From NCBI RefSeq assembly GCF_013618625.1, contig NZ_JABRWO010000005.1, positions 124,001 through 188,000 on the forward strand: DNA of 64,000 nucleotides, read 5' to 3'. Under the pieces are notes generated by a model. It searched no databases. It saw nothing but the letters and a program-made list of their open reading frames with translations, and was not told the origin of the DNA. Numbering within the stretch: the stretch's first letter is position 1; each line of letters starts with the position of its first letter. The position numbers and the translations under genes were made by a program. Source of the stretch: Bremerella alba. GTDB taxonomy: Bacteria > Planctomycetota > Planctomycetia > Pirellulales > Pirellulaceae. This document shows, one piece after another, positions 18,063 through 26,523 of the stretch.

Positions 18063-19558
18063 CGAGTACTTTCGGCTGCTGTCTTCAGCGGAGGTAGTTC
18101 CACGTGTCCATCGCGATACAAAACATTGTAGGCGCAAAACGGCACGACATGACCGCTCGGCAGCAAATGATGCACGCAGCATTTCATCACGCGGCGGACG
18201 TCAAAATTGTACACGTCTAGGAAAGAGGTGATCATGATACGAAAAACGTCTTCCGCCCCGATGTCTTCCTGCATGGCCCTGGTAAAGAAATCGACGGCCG
18301 CCTCGGCATGCCGTGGATCAGAAGTATTCAACGCTCCGATCAGTTCATTCATCGGACTGTTACTACTAAGCACCGGCAAAGATGAGTCGCCAGAGGAGGG
18401 CGGGGGAGCACAGCTTCCGCCGGGGCAGCATGCTTCGCGAACCAGATAGCGTTCCAAGAGTTCCTTGACGGCACCTCGCTGAAAGGAGATGCCCCCGGAA
18501 AGCAGATCCAAATGCTCGGCTGCTTTGATGAAACGCATTAGCGGAACGAGTTCCCCATCGCGGCGATAGGCATACGACATCTGATGACAGTTAGGATGGG
18601 CACAAGGAAGCGGCATAAAATCAGCCTCGGTGTACATGCCGGAGGTTTGATCGACAATCCCTTGAATGACATCTGGAAACGTAATTCGGTTTTCCAGTTC
18701 TTCCGGCAACACATGCCGGCCAGAATAGGTTGCCGGCTGCAAGCTGAGCCCTGTAATCCAACGACGCGATGCACAGTATCGAATCAGGTCGCCTAGTTCG
18801 TCATCATTCACACCCGGCTGCAATGTCGACACCAGGTTCACATGCAGCCCGACCTCGCCACATCGCTCGACGGCCTTGAGCTTGGTCTCGACAAGTGCTT
18901 CCCCTCGCAGTTGCAGGGAAGTCTGGTCTCGAAACCCGTCGAACTGCAAATAGATTTCTACTCGATCGCGACGTTCGGCCAGGAACTCGAGCACGTCCCG
19001 GTCGTTTGCCAGACGAATCCCGTTGGTGTTGATCATCACGTAGTCGATCGGCCGCGACAAAGCGTAGTCAACAATCGCCCGGAACTGGGGGTGGATGGTC
19101 GGCTCGCCACCAGAAATCTGCAGCACTTCCGGATTGCCTTCGACCTCGACATATCGATCGATCGTTTGCTGGCACTGCTCAAGGGTTAAGTGCTTCCCGC
19201 CAGGGCCGCTCGACGCGTAACACATTGGGCACGAAAGATTGCAGCTCGATGTGATCTCCAACAGGCCAATGCACGTGTGTTGTTCGTGCTCGGTACAAAG
19301 CCCGCAATCAAGCGGGCACCCCTTGTTCGGCTCGACCCCAAACTCGCGCGGAATCTTGCCAGGCACATTGAATTGAGCTTGGTCGTACCAGGCAACGTCC
19401 GAGCAAACGTAGTCATCTCGACTTCCATGTACTTCACAGCGTTTGCGAAAGTAGACGCGGTTACCGCGGGTAATGATCTTCGCCGGGACCACGGCATGAC
19501 ACTCGGGGCAAAGACTTTGTGTCATGCCGAGAACGGTATAGTCACGAAACTTGGCCAT
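18059..19558 (-). CDS. Radical SAM enzyme resembling archaeal tetraether synthase (Tes/MJ0619 type)
   Basis: A 499-residue radical SAM protein. Cys106, Cys110 and Cys113 in CNLSCPMC form the site for the SAM-binding [4Fe-4S] cluster, and QISGGEPTIHPQF is the SAM-binding GGE block. The N-terminus has CPEC (17-20) and Cys41, then a CPLDCGLC group (81-88) with Cys96. The C-terminal part has more conserved cysteines (CAHPNCHQ, CCPGGSC, KCCVHH...PFCAYN). This pattern of extra cysteine groups matches the family that includes the archaeal lipid-coupling enzyme Tes. In bacteria the substrate is not established. GGAAGGA precedes the ATG. The four-base overlap with the Lgt-like gene points to a lipid or lipoprotein substrate. 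Confidence 0.8.
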   Translation of the reverse strand: MAKFRDYTVLGMTQSLCPECHAVVPAKIITRGNRVYFRKRCEVHGSRDDYVCSDVAWYDQAQFNVPGKIPREFGVEPNKGCPLDCGLCTEHEQHTCIGLLEITSSCNLSCPMCYASSGPGGKHLTLEQCQQTIDRYVEVEGNPEVLQISGGEPTIHPQFRAIVDYALSRPIDYVMINTNGIRLANDRDVLEFLAERRDRVEIYLQFDGFRDQTSLQLRGEALVETKLKAVERCGEVGLHVNLVSTLQPGVNDDELGDLIRYCASRRWITGLSLQPATYSGRHVLPEELENRITFPDVIQGIVDQTSGMYTEADFMPLPCAHPNCHQMSYAYRRDGELVPLMRFIKAAEHLDLLSGGISFQRGAVKELLERYLVREACCPGGSCAPPPSSGDSSLPVLSSNSPMNELIGALNTSDPRHAEAAVDFFTRAMQEDIGAEDVFRIMITSFLDVYNFDVRRVMKCCVHHLLPSGHVVPFCAYNVLYRDGHVELPPLKTAAESTR

Positions 19559-19575
19559 CCAAATCCTTCCGGCAA

Positions 19576-19968
19576 TCAGCGATGAATTAAAACTTTAGGC
19601 AATACGGTCGAACAGTAAACAAACGAAACCACAGCTGCCAGAATACTAAGACCAATCGCTCCGATGGCGATCAACGCAACACTAAGTTTCGACAAGCGTT
19701 CGGCCAGTTTGGCATGCCGGTTTTTGCTCAGTTTTCGTAGCAGCACGCCATTGACCAATAGCATGGGAAAGACCAGCAGTGCCCAGGTCACGAAGGAACG
19801 CCAACCTGCGTCCATCATCAATAAACCACCGACGCCGATAATGAAAAGAGCAAGAGCAAACGCGGCAGTCACGCGTGCTGTTATCTCTATGACTCTTGAC
19901 CGACTGGCAAGCTTCCCCTTGTGTTTTTCGGACGTGGTCGGCCCCGGCCCTCCTTCAAACGGCTCCAT
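19576..19968 (-). CDS. Small membrane protein
   Basis: A 130-residue protein of unknown function. After about 35 polar residues there are three hydrophobic helices (about 37-57, 62-80 and 98-122). The ATG at 19968 follows the previous stop codon by two bases with GGAG upstream, which fits translational coupling; an earlier in-frame start would overlap that gene. It lies 17 bases before the radical SAM gene on the same strand. Confidence 0.7.
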   Translation of the reverse strand: MEPFEGGPGPTTSEKHKGKLASRSRVIEITARVTAAFALALFIIGVGGLLMMDAGWRSFVTWALLVFPMLLVNGVLLRKLSKNRHAKLAERLSKLSVALIAIGAIGLSILAAVVSFVYCSTVLPKVLIHR

Positions 19969-19970
19969 GC

Positions 19971-20444
19971 TCAATAATCTCCAGTAGCTGCGATCAACAT
20001 GAAACAAAACACGATGAGCGAGATAATCAACGCGATCCCCAGCATCACCAGAGCGCCTATCGAAATGATCAGCGCTGAAAAGGACATGGCAATTCCACGC
20101 AGCCAGGGATTTTCACTTTGATTCCCCTTCAATAACAACACTCCGACACCAATGGAAAGCGGCATCACCACAATTAAGTACGGCAGCAAGATGCCCGGCT
20201 CGTCGACATAAATCCCTAACCCAACGATCACAGCCCCAAGGGCTAAGAAGATAAACGCCCAGATTCCAAAAAGGCTACCCAGGTAGCCCTGTCGAGGAGT
20301 CGCGACCGGCATGACAAGTTCTGCATCTACCATCTCGTCCCCTTCATAGAGCGGGCGTCGGCAGATCCAACATGCGTTGGCAAACGAATTGTTTTCCGCA
20401 CCGCACTCAGGGCAAAGCACATGTGGCAAATCGGAACGCGTCAT
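19971..20444 (-). CDS. Zinc-ribbon membrane protein
   Basis: A 157-residue protein. The N-terminus carries a zinc-ribbon pattern CPEC (11-14) and CWIC (25-28), followed by four hydrophobic helices from about residue 55 to the end. The layout of a cytoplasmic zinc ribbon joined to membrane helices is common in planctomycetal hypothetical proteins. The start codon overlaps the preceding stop by four bases (ATGA). Confidence 0.72.
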   Translation of the reverse strand: MTRSDLPHVLCPECGAENNSFANACWICRRPLYEGDEMVDAELVMPVATPRQGYLGSLFGIWAFIFLALGAVIVGLGIYVDEPGILLPYLIVVMPLSIGVGVLLLKGNQSENPWLRGIAMSFSALIISIGALVMLGIALIISLIVFCFMLIAATGDY

Positions 20445-21094
20445 TTCGTCTCCTTTGCCTGGGCATGTGTCAGCCGATCGTGGTACTGTTGAGCAAGTGG
20501 CCTGGCCAGCCGAACAATCTGCCCGATGACAATTCCTGTCCCACCCAAACAGGCTAGCGACACCCCTTGTTGCACAAGTGGGACGGCATGGTCGGCATCA
20601 AACCAGCTATCATCCACCATGCCGACTGTTCCCAAGTAGGCCGCCATCGCCCCCAGCGTTGCCAACCAGACCAACCGTAAGTCAAATCGCAACCCAGCCA
20701 TAGCTATGACCAGATATAACGCTCCGACTAGCGATGTCGCCATGGGACCGCCGGCAATACCGACAAGCAATCCAATAGCGAGCAAGTCGACCATTGTGGT
20801 TAAAAATGGCAACCAGCCCGGCAGGATGCGTTTCAGCACCAGAAGCAATACGAGCAAGGAAACCACAATCAACAATACGGCGGTGCCTGTTGCGACGCGC
20901 TGAAAGGAGAGATTCGCGGCCTGACCTTCTTCACTCTGCGAGAGAAAGTGAGCGACTTGGCAGCCGTAAAGCACAACGACGGCGATCACTCTTAGCAGAA
21001 GAACCCGAAGCTCGCTCGCGTAGGTTTGCCAACGACGGACAATAAACCAGTGGCGATCCATAGCTGGTGAGCTGTTTTCTGGAGCAGGATTCAT
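20441..21094 (-). CDS. Multi-pass membrane protein of unknown function
   Basis: A 217-residue protein with about six predicted membrane helices between residues 27 and 195 and short polar ends. No catalytic motif is recognised; the layout resembles the membrane sensor part of some histidine kinases, but no kinase domain follows. It overlaps the zinc-ribbon gene by four bases and begins a tightly packed group running down to the Lgt-like gene. Confidence 0.7.
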   Translation of the reverse strand: MNPAPENSSPAMDRHWFIVRRWQTYASELRVLLLRVIAVVVLYGCQVAHFLSQSEEGQAANLSFQRVATGTAVLLIVVSLLVLLLVLKRILPGWLPFLTTMVDLLAIGLLVGIAGGPMATSLVGALYLVIAMAGLRFDLRLVWLATLGAMAAYLGTVGMVDDSWFDADHAVPLVQQGVSLACLGGTGIVIGQIVRLARPLAQQYHDRLTHAQAKETK

Positions 21095-21170
21095 ACAAAA
21101 CTATTTCTGAGTGCCAATTCGTAACAAGACGTTCGCATCTCAATATAGCGGGCAACTAGAGATATGAGCA

Positions 21171-21716
21171 TTAAGTTCTCGACTCCGGCTTGTCATCGGC
21201 ATATTCAACCTGGGTGCGTGAAGTTCGCAAGGTGAAACGAAAGCAAAGCACGAAGGAAATCAAACCAGTGATCAACCCGATCGGTACGCCTCCATAAAAC
21301 ATGTTCGAGATACCATATTCATCCCCCTTGGGGAAAACGGAAACAGCGATCATTGCTCCTGCCCAACAGACGGCGGAAAAAGCAATGCCGGTAGCAATCC
21401 AGATCGGAATCATAATTAGCGCAGACAGAAAGAGCGCACTTGCCTGGTCCCAACCTTCCGGCCATGCACCGGTGGCATGGAATTCTCGCCGCATATAAAT
21501 AATCGCACGAAGGTTTGCCGGAACCAAAACGAGGGCAGTCAACACCGCAATTCCCGGAAGGAAAATAAAGAGGGCAACGACAATCAGGATCGAAACACCA
21601 GCCGCGGCAAGTATGCCAGCATAAGCGGCCGGGGGAATCCCTGTTCGCTTACTCGACAGCGCACTTTCCGTATCGGGTGACTCGTAAGGGTTCGGTTCGT
21701 TTTCCGGCTCTGACAT
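21171..21716 (-). CDS. Membrane protein with polar N-terminus
   Basis: A 181-residue protein. The first 25 residues contain an 'NPYESP' motif seen at the start of many planctomycetal membrane proteins, then four helices (about 30-60, 90-110, 112-135 and 145-165). The start at 21716 is chosen over an upstream in-frame codon at 21806 because of the family-like N-terminus and the purine-rich GGAGAG upstream. Function unknown. Confidence 0.7.
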   Translation of the reverse strand: MSEPENEPNPYESPDTESALSSKRTGIPPAAYAGILAAAGVSILIVVALFIFLPGIAVLTALVLVPANLRAIIYMRREFHATGAWPEGWDQASALFLSALIMIPIWIATGIAFSAVCWAGAMIAVSVFPKGDEYGISNMFYGGVPIGLITGLISFVLCFRFTLRTSRTQVEYADDKPESRT

Positions 21717-21840
21717 TACCTCGCCTGACTCTCCGTTTAGGAGCATGACCACGGGCAGGGTTGGCCCTCGCCCATGATACGCGATAACGGCCCCCATTGC
21801 GGTCAAAATCCTGGGCAGCTATTCTCTAGATCCTCACGAT

Positions 21841-21912
21841 CAGTTAAGATGCACCGTGAACCAAGAGCCCCCGTCAGGCCTCCCTTAGGGAAGCTTTGCG
21901 GTGCATCTGACT
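21841..21912 (+). ncRNA. Candidate small signal recognition particle RNA
   Basis: A long stem, AGATGCACCG (21847-21856) with CGGTGCATCT (21899-21908), can be extended outward by CAGTT/GACTG around one bulged A. Inside are GTGAACC, CCCGTCAGG, a TCCC-TTA-GGGA apical stem and GGGAAGC...GCGG, in the order expected for the bacterial 4.5S RNA. The 3' side of the Ffh-binding loop would read AGCTTTGC rather than the usual AGCAGC, which lowers confidence. Position supports it: 4.5S RNA genes often sit next to tRNA-Ser. The alternative is a tRNA leader hairpin. Confidence 0.4.
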
Positions 21913-21995
21913 GGAGGGTATGCGAATGGTTAGCGGTCACATTGGAAATGTGATGCCCCCTTGTGGGGTTGCGAGTTCGAGTCTCGTGCCCTCCG
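21913..21995 (+). tRNA. tRNA-Ser (anticodon GGA)
   Basis: The acceptor stem GGAGGGT/GCCCTCC is complete, the anticodon loop TTGGAAA sits on a TCACA/TGTGA stem, and the variable arm has the long CCCC/GGGG stem typical of serine tRNAs. The T-arm is GCGAG-TTCGAGT-CTCGT. The discriminator base is G and CCA is not encoded. It reads UCC and UCU codons. Confidence 0.93.
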
Positions 21996-22000
21996 CTTCG

Positions 22001-22035
22001 AGCCGTGATGGTTAGCCCCTCACGGCTTTTCTTTT
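22001..22035 (+). terminator. Intrinsic terminator after tRNA-Ser
   Basis: AGCCGTGA (22001-22008) pairs with TCACGGCT (22020-22027), followed directly by TTTTCTTTT. It ends the tRNA-Ser transcript. Confidence 0.88.
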
Positions 22036-22072
22036 GCGCTGAGCTCTGCCCCCCCCTAAAGAGCCGAACACT

Positions 22073-22084
22073 ACCCCTAGGGGT
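22073..22084. promoter_or_regulatory. Perfect 12-bp palindrome before the second DUF1559 gene
   Basis: ACCCCTAGGGGT is self-complementary and lies in the 284-base gap between the tRNA-Ser terminator and the DUF1559 gene. A TATACT hexamer follows at about 22133, without a good -35 box. It could be an operator; no regulator is known. Confidence 0.25.
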
Positions 22085-22319
22085 GTCACCTTCAAACTGA
22101 AATAAATCTTTTTATTTAAAGCGAAGTTAACTATACTCCATAGTGTGCCGGAGATTTTTTGCACGAAGGGTCCCTAACTCATCTAATTCCCTTTCTGTTT
22201 CGGCTGCTTAGTTCTTATCTCGTAACCATTTACTGCTTTTCTTTCCTATTGTGCGCACGGATGTCGACACACTTATCTTTTCTCATCTTCCACAAAGCAT
22301 CTTTTATGCGAGTTCCATT

Positions 22320-23312
22320 ATGTCCTTATCTGTAAGTCCAAATCGTCGTTCAGCTTTCACATTGGTCGAACTCTTGGTGGTGATCGCCATCATTGGAGTG
22401 TTGATCGCTTTACTTTTGCCAGCTGTGCAGCAAGCGCGCGAAGCGGCTCGGCGTATCGAGTGCAATAACAAGATCAAGCAGTTGGGCTTGGCGCTGCACA
22501 ACTATCACGACACCTATCTCAAGTTCCCTGCCGGCGCGCAAATGGGCGACGGCAAGACAACCAGTTGCACGACTTCAGGACGTGGAATTCCATGGACGGT
22601 TGCAATCCTTCCATTTTTGGAACTCAACAACCTCTACGACCAGGTCGATATGGCAAACACGTTCGTCTGCACGAAACAAGAAGGGGGAGATGCCGATAAT
22701 GTTACGGTCTGGGAGACCTCGGTGGAGGCATTCCACTGTCCTTCGTTCCCCGCTGAATCAACCGAAAGGAACCATACAAACTACTATGGAGTGATGGGGG
22801 GCGGAGATAGCAGTAAAGGCAACTGCCAATCCAGCAACATAGGCCGACGTTTTTACATTAATGGTGTCTTGTTCCAAAACTCTCGCACGAACTTCGCGAG
22901 CATTGTCGATGGCTCTTCCAACACGTTCCTGGTGGGTGAATCGCGATATCAACTGCTCGATGGTGGACGCGGAGACAATCACTATCTGGGCTGGGCATCA
23001 ACCAATCGTGGTGGCGGCTCATCCGTAACCGGCACTCTTGCGGCAGCCCAAATTCAAATCAACAGTTGTGGTAGCGGCTGCCATGGCGACAAGTACGACA
23101 CAACATTCGACAGTGCAGGCGGAAGCTACGCAGTGCCAGGCGGCTTGGGGCAAGGTCTGCATCAACGCACCTTCGGCAGTTTTCATCCCGGAGGCTGCCT
23201 CTTCTTGCTGGGAGATGCCTCGGTGCATTTTCTGAGTGAAACAATGGACCTGACCGTTTACCAAAACCTTGCCATTCGAGACGACGGTACTGTGGTTTCG
23301 GTCAAGAACTAA
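22320..23312 (+). CDS. DUF1559 domain protein with prepilin-type N-terminus
   Basis: A 330-residue paralogue of the gene at 7502. It has the motif [17 protein letters not shown], the [14 protein letters not shown] signature, NNKIKQLGLALHNYHD and the C-terminal FHPGGCLFLLGDASVHFL block. Pairs of glycine- and cysteine-containing loops (NSCGSGCHGD) lie before the C-terminal motif. The start at 22320 gives a short basic leader before the prepilin motif; a GTG at 22251 would add 23 residues without a ribosome-binding site. It is probably co-transcribed with the lipoprotein gene 56 bases downstream. Confidence 0.92.
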   Translation: MSLSVSPNRRSAFTLVELLVVIAIIGVLIALLLPAVQQAREAARRIECNNKIKQLGLALHNYHDTYLKFPAGAQMGDGKTTSCTTSGRGIPWTVAILPFLELNNLYDQVDMANTFVCTKQEGGDADNVTVWETSVEAFHCPSFPAESTERNHTNYYGVMGGGDSSKGNCQSSNIGRRFYINGVLFQNSRTNFASIVDGSSNTFLVGESRYQLLDGGRGDNHYLGWASTNRGGGSSVTGTLAAAQIQINSCGSGCHGDKYDTTFDSAGGSYAVPGGLGQGLHQRTFGSFHPGGCLFLLGDASVHFLSETMDLTVYQNLAIRDDGTVVSVKN

Positions 23313-23368
23313 CAGTTCTGCTGCTCCCCATTAGCTCTCACCTTAAGCTCAGCTACCGAAGGACTGTA

Positions 23369-23791
23369 ATGCAATCACTTTTTTCAATTCGTCTCTATTC
23401 CGGAAGCGTCATTGCTCTGGCCATACTTTTGATAACCGGATGCGGAACCGAGAAATCGTCGGATGTCTACTCGGTTTCTGGCAACATCACGTATGACGGC
23501 CAGCCACTTCCGAAGGGAAATATTTCCTTCGCCCCAGATGCCTCGCAGAATAATCAAGGCCCCGGTGCGACTGCCGAAATCAAGGATGGCGAGTACAAGA
23601 TGATGCCCGGGAAAGGAATCAGCGGAGGCCCGTACGAACTCGTCATCAGCGGTTACGACGGCGTGCCGATCACTAGTGGTGAAGGGGGGATGGACCCGAA
23701 CGGGAAAGTCTTGTTCGAGTCTTACAAAATGTCCCTCGATCTTCCTCACAAAGACACGCAACACGATATCGAAGTGCCCAAACAAAAGTAA
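23369..23791 (+). CDS. Small lipoprotein, partner of the DUF1559 gene
   Basis: A 140-residue lipoprotein (lipobox LITGC, Cys25) with the beta-sandwich pattern of the carboxypeptidase-regulatory-like family: 'VSGNITYDGQPLPKGNISF', EIKDGEYKMMPGKG and YELVISGYDG. It resembles the lipoprotein at 8448 in size, signal and fold, although the sequences differ widely. It lies 56 bases after the DUF1559 gene. GAAGGA precedes the ATG. Function unknown. Confidence 0.85.
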   Translation: MQSLFSIRLYSGSVIALAILLITGCGTEKSSDVYSVSGNITYDGQPLPKGNISFAPDASQNNQGPGATAEIKDGEYKMMPGKGISGGPYELVISGYDGVPITSGEGGMDPNGKVLFESYKMSLDLPHKDTQHDIEVPKQK

Positions 23792-23819
23792 TTACGTCGG
23801 GTCAAGCATCCAACCACGC

Positions 23820-23854
23820 TCAGCAGGCCTCCCTGAATGAATGAGGCCTGCTGA
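23820..23854 (+). terminator. Terminator-like hairpin after the lipoprotein gene
   Basis: A perfect 11-bp stem, TCAGCAGGCCT (23820-23830) with AGGCCTGCTGA (23844-23854). No strong T-run follows, so it may need Rho or act mainly as a 3' stabiliser. Confidence 0.6.
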
Positions 23855-23999
23855 CTTGAGTTAAGAGTAGGCACGCTTTGCTTCTAGGCCAAAGTTTCGC
23901 ATGATCCTTAAGCTCGAAATGAGTATCAAAACCCTATCCCGCAAGCTGGCTCTTCCGCTGGAAAGCCGAATCACGTAAAACTGGTCTCTGAAACGATTT

Positions 24000-24072
24000 G
24001 CCCTCGTAGCTCAGGGGATAGAGCGACGGTTTCCTAAACCGCAGGCCGGTGGTTCGATTCCACCCGGGGGCA
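24000..24072 (+). tRNA. tRNA-Arg (anticodon CCT)
   Basis: A complete cloverleaf: acceptor GCCCTCG/CGGGGGC with one T-G pair, D-arm GCTC-AGGGGATA-GAGC, anticodon loop TTCCTAA, and T-arm GGTGG-TTCGATT-CCACC. The discriminator is A and CCA is not encoded. It reads AGG. The outermost anticodon-stem pair is an A-C mismatch. Confidence 0.93.
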
Positions 24073-24846
24073 CTGGACTATCTATTGTCCCGTCCAGCCA
24101 GATGATGCAATCTGCTTCAGAATAAACTCTGGTTGGAACTTAGCACGAATCTTTGGATTTGCCGGGCAAGCTAATTCAACCATGGATAGGTTGGGATTTT
24201 GGCCCAGCCCCCCTCTGAAAGCGGTCTTTCTGTGCGTAACGAAAAACGCTCCCGGCGCACGACACACAGCATCGCTATCGTGCACCGGAAGTGTCCTTGG
24301 AGTCGGCCCGCTTCAGTCAAAAGTTGATGACTGCACGTCTGCCCTCGCCCACTCATTCCTTTTTTACCTTACTGACCATTCGCACAATCCAACAGGAACG
24401 CAACCTGCACTCGCGTACGCACATATTCTCTTTAGCGCAGCGAAATGTAATTTTGCGACTATTTCTGAGAAATGCAGAAATTCATGTCAGTTAAGTCACC
24501 GCTTTTACGCTTCTGTATTTAGAGACTGAACGCCAGATCGAAGATGGCTCATCGTTTGTGAATATTAGCCAAGTGGCTGATTTCGGTTTCAGCGGTGGCG
24601 AATATCTCGTTACGCCTCGTTATGGGAAACGTCGATGCAACCGCATTCCATCGCGAGAAGATTGATTTCAGCAAGTGCTAATAAAAAGCAAAACAGCTAC
24701 ACCACGACTGGCCTATGTCAGCCCCCACTTGGCAGGTTGTCACCATTGGGGACCATGAATAAAGTAAATTCTAACATCGAGAAGATGCGGAATGATGAAC
24801 TCGCTTCGCTCGATTGATGGCAAATTAAGAAAGTGCACCAAGAACC
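24073..24846. other. Gene-poor stretch after tRNA-Arg
   Basis: 774 bases follow the tRNA with no frame that shows a domain, signal peptide or good ribosome-binding site. CTGGAC/GTCCAG just after the tRNA may be its terminator stem. No integrase, attachment-site duplication or insertion sequence was seen. The open frames here look random. Confidence 0.5.
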
Positions 24847-25488
24847 ATGAATCGAGCTTTCGCGTGTAATCGAGATTTTATGCGTCATCTTCGTCTTCAA
24901 AACGGATGGACGCAGGCCGATTTAGCCAAACGAGCAGGCTATAGCGAGCGATTGATTAGTAAAGCCGAAGCGGGTGTGCCAATTGCGATGGACACCATTG
25001 TTGACCTTGCTGACGCATTTAGCGAGATCAATGAAGTACGAGTCTATTGGGAAGATTTGGCAAGCGACCCAATTAAGCTGGCTCATCGGTATCTCGAAGC
25101 GCTCCATTTTTATCAGAAAGACGTAGTCGATCATCTCTCCGACTTCATGCACGAAGACGTTGTATTTCGAATTGCCGGAGAGCCCTCGAAGATTCCATTT
25201 GCTGGTGAACATGTTGGAATTGATGCCGTCCGCAACTCATTTAACATCTTCTTTTCCGTATTAGAGGTTCCTGAAAACTACGACTACAGCAATGACTATC
25301 AAATCATTGGACAGGGCCCTAACGCTATTATCTGGGGCGAGTCGTGGATCCATCCCATCGGCAAGCCCCTTGAGAGGCCCATACGCGTCTCAAATTTACT
25401 TATGTTTCGCCGCGGCAAATTAGTCTTTTTAGATGACTGCTTCGACACAGCAGCCGGGGCTGCCTGTTTGAATGACGCCTCAGTTTGA
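24847..25488 (+). CDS. XRE-type DNA-binding protein fused to a SnoaL-like domain
   Basis: A 213-residue protein in two parts. Residues 10-65 form a Cro/C1-type helix-turn-helix (LRLQNGWTQADLAKRAGYSE, then LISKAEAG). Residues 75-205 resemble the SnoaL/NTF2-like fold (HRYLEALHFYQKDVVDHLSD, later WGESWIHPIGKPLERPIRVS), which often binds small hydrophobic ligands. A ligand-sensing transcription factor is a reasonable guess. The neighbouring YCII and VOC genes are not arranged as an obvious operon with it. The target promoter is unknown. Confidence 0.8.
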   Translation: MNRAFACNRDFMRHLRLQNGWTQADLAKRAGYSERLISKAEAGVPIAMDTIVDLADAFSEINEVRVYWEDLASDPIKLAHRYLEALHFYQKDVVDHLSDFMHEDVVFRIAGEPSKIPFAGEHVGIDAVRNSFNIFFSVLEVPENYDYSNDYQIIGQGPNAIIWGESWIHPIGKPLERPIRVSNLLMFRRGKLVFLDDCFDTAAGAACLNDASV

Positions 25489-25516
25489 TGACATAGCCTT
25501 ACTCGTAACGGCGATA

Positions 25517-25945
25517 TTACTCGCGTTCAAGTTGGGCCCGCATCTTGTTTTCGGCATCGCGAATTTCACCCGTTGGGTCTTGCTCGGCAAAGTCTTCAGC
25601 TTCAAAGATCGGACGAATCTCAATCTCCGAGTCTTCCCCTTCGGCCGGACAAGGACAGCGCTTGAGCCAATCGATGGCTGTCTGCAGGGAGTCGACTTTC
25701 CAAATCCAGTAACCAGCGATTAGTTCCTTGGTTTCGGTGAATGGGCCATCTATAACCGTACGCTGATCTCCTGAGAATCGCACTCGAACCCCTTGAGAAC
25801 TGGGCTTCAAGCCTTCGCCGGCTTGCATCACACCGGCTGCAACCAACTCTTCGTTAAACTTTCCCATGGCCTGTAAAAGTTGGGGGCTAGGCATGATTCC
25901 AGCTTCCGACTGATTTGACGATTTGACGACTACCATAACTCGCAT
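25517..25945 (-). CDS. YCII/DGPF-domain protein
   Basis: A 142-residue protein of the YCII-related (DGPF) family, with the marker segment DGPFTETKELIAGYW and a following WLKRCPCP. Members are small dimeric proteins of unclear enzymatic role, often beside ECF sigma factors or VOC/PhnB-like proteins. The ATG at 25945 has AAGGAAG seven bases upstream and gives the normal family start MRVMVVVK; an in-frame ATG at 25999 would add 18 residues. It is divergent from the VOC gene. Confidence 0.85.
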   Translation of the reverse strand: MRVMVVVKSSNQSEAGIMPSPQLLQAMGKFNEELVAAGVMQAGEGLKPSSQGVRVRFSGDQRTVIDGPFTETKELIAGYWIWKVDSLQTAIDWLKRCPCPAEGEDSEIEIRPIFEAEDFAEQDPTGEIRDAENKMRAQLERE

Positions 25946-26086
25946 GGAAACTTCCTTTACTTTCAGGATGAAAACCTTACCGGAAAATTCTAAACTCACC
26001 CGGTAGTCGAGCGACAGCCTGGCAATTCGACCATGAGTAACAAATTTCCGGCAAATGTTTTCCTCACATTACAAGGGACTTCCATC

Positions 26087-26473
26087 GTGACCCAATTCAA
26101 GCCCGACGGATATAACTCAGCATCTCCCTATTTAATTGTCAAAAGTGCCGACGCCACCATCGAATTCCTGCAACAGGTTTTCTCGGGACAACCGCTTCGG
26201 CGTATCAATCGAGAAGATGGAAGCGTCATGCATGCGGAAGTACGACTGGACGATACTGTCATCATGATGGGGGAACCCGCCGAGCATTGGCCGGCGATCG
26301 GCTCGCATGTGCATGTCTATGTGCCGGATGTCGACGCGACGTACCAAAAAGCTCTCGCAGTAGGCGGAACTGCAATCATGGAACCGGTTCAGAAAAGCGA
26401 AGACGACGACAAACGGGGCGGGGTGCTTGATCCCAACGGCATCAGTTGGTGGATCGCCACAGAGCCCAACTAG
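26087..26473 (+). CDS. VOC (glyoxalase/PhnB-like) family protein
   Basis: A 128-residue single-domain VOC protein of the PhnB-like group, with 'YLIVKSADATIEFLQQVF' at the N-terminus, GSVMHAEVRLDDTVIMMGE, and DPNGISWWIAT at the end. Metal-binding positions are not certain. GTG at 26087 is preferred: AAGGGA lies 8 bases before it and it gives the usual family N-terminus. An ATG at 26033 is in frame but lacks a ribosome-binding site. The divergent YCII-type gene is a common neighbour. Confidence 0.82.
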   Translation: MTQFKPDGYNSASPYLIVKSADATIEFLQQVFSGQPLRRINREDGSVMHAEVRLDDTVIMMGEPAEHWPAIGSHVHVYVPDVDATYQKALAVGGTAIMEPVQKSEDDDKRGGVLDPNGISWWIATEPN

Positions 26474-26523
26474 TCTGCCTGCCTCACTTGTCATCATGGA
26501 TACTTTGGCGATCGCAACAAGCT

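Noticed and set aside
24082-24529. Frames of 67 and 115 residues after tRNA-Arg
   Set aside because: They overlap on opposite strands, lack ribosome-binding sites and recognisable features. An integrated element at the tRNA was considered, but no integrase or repeated tRNA end was found.
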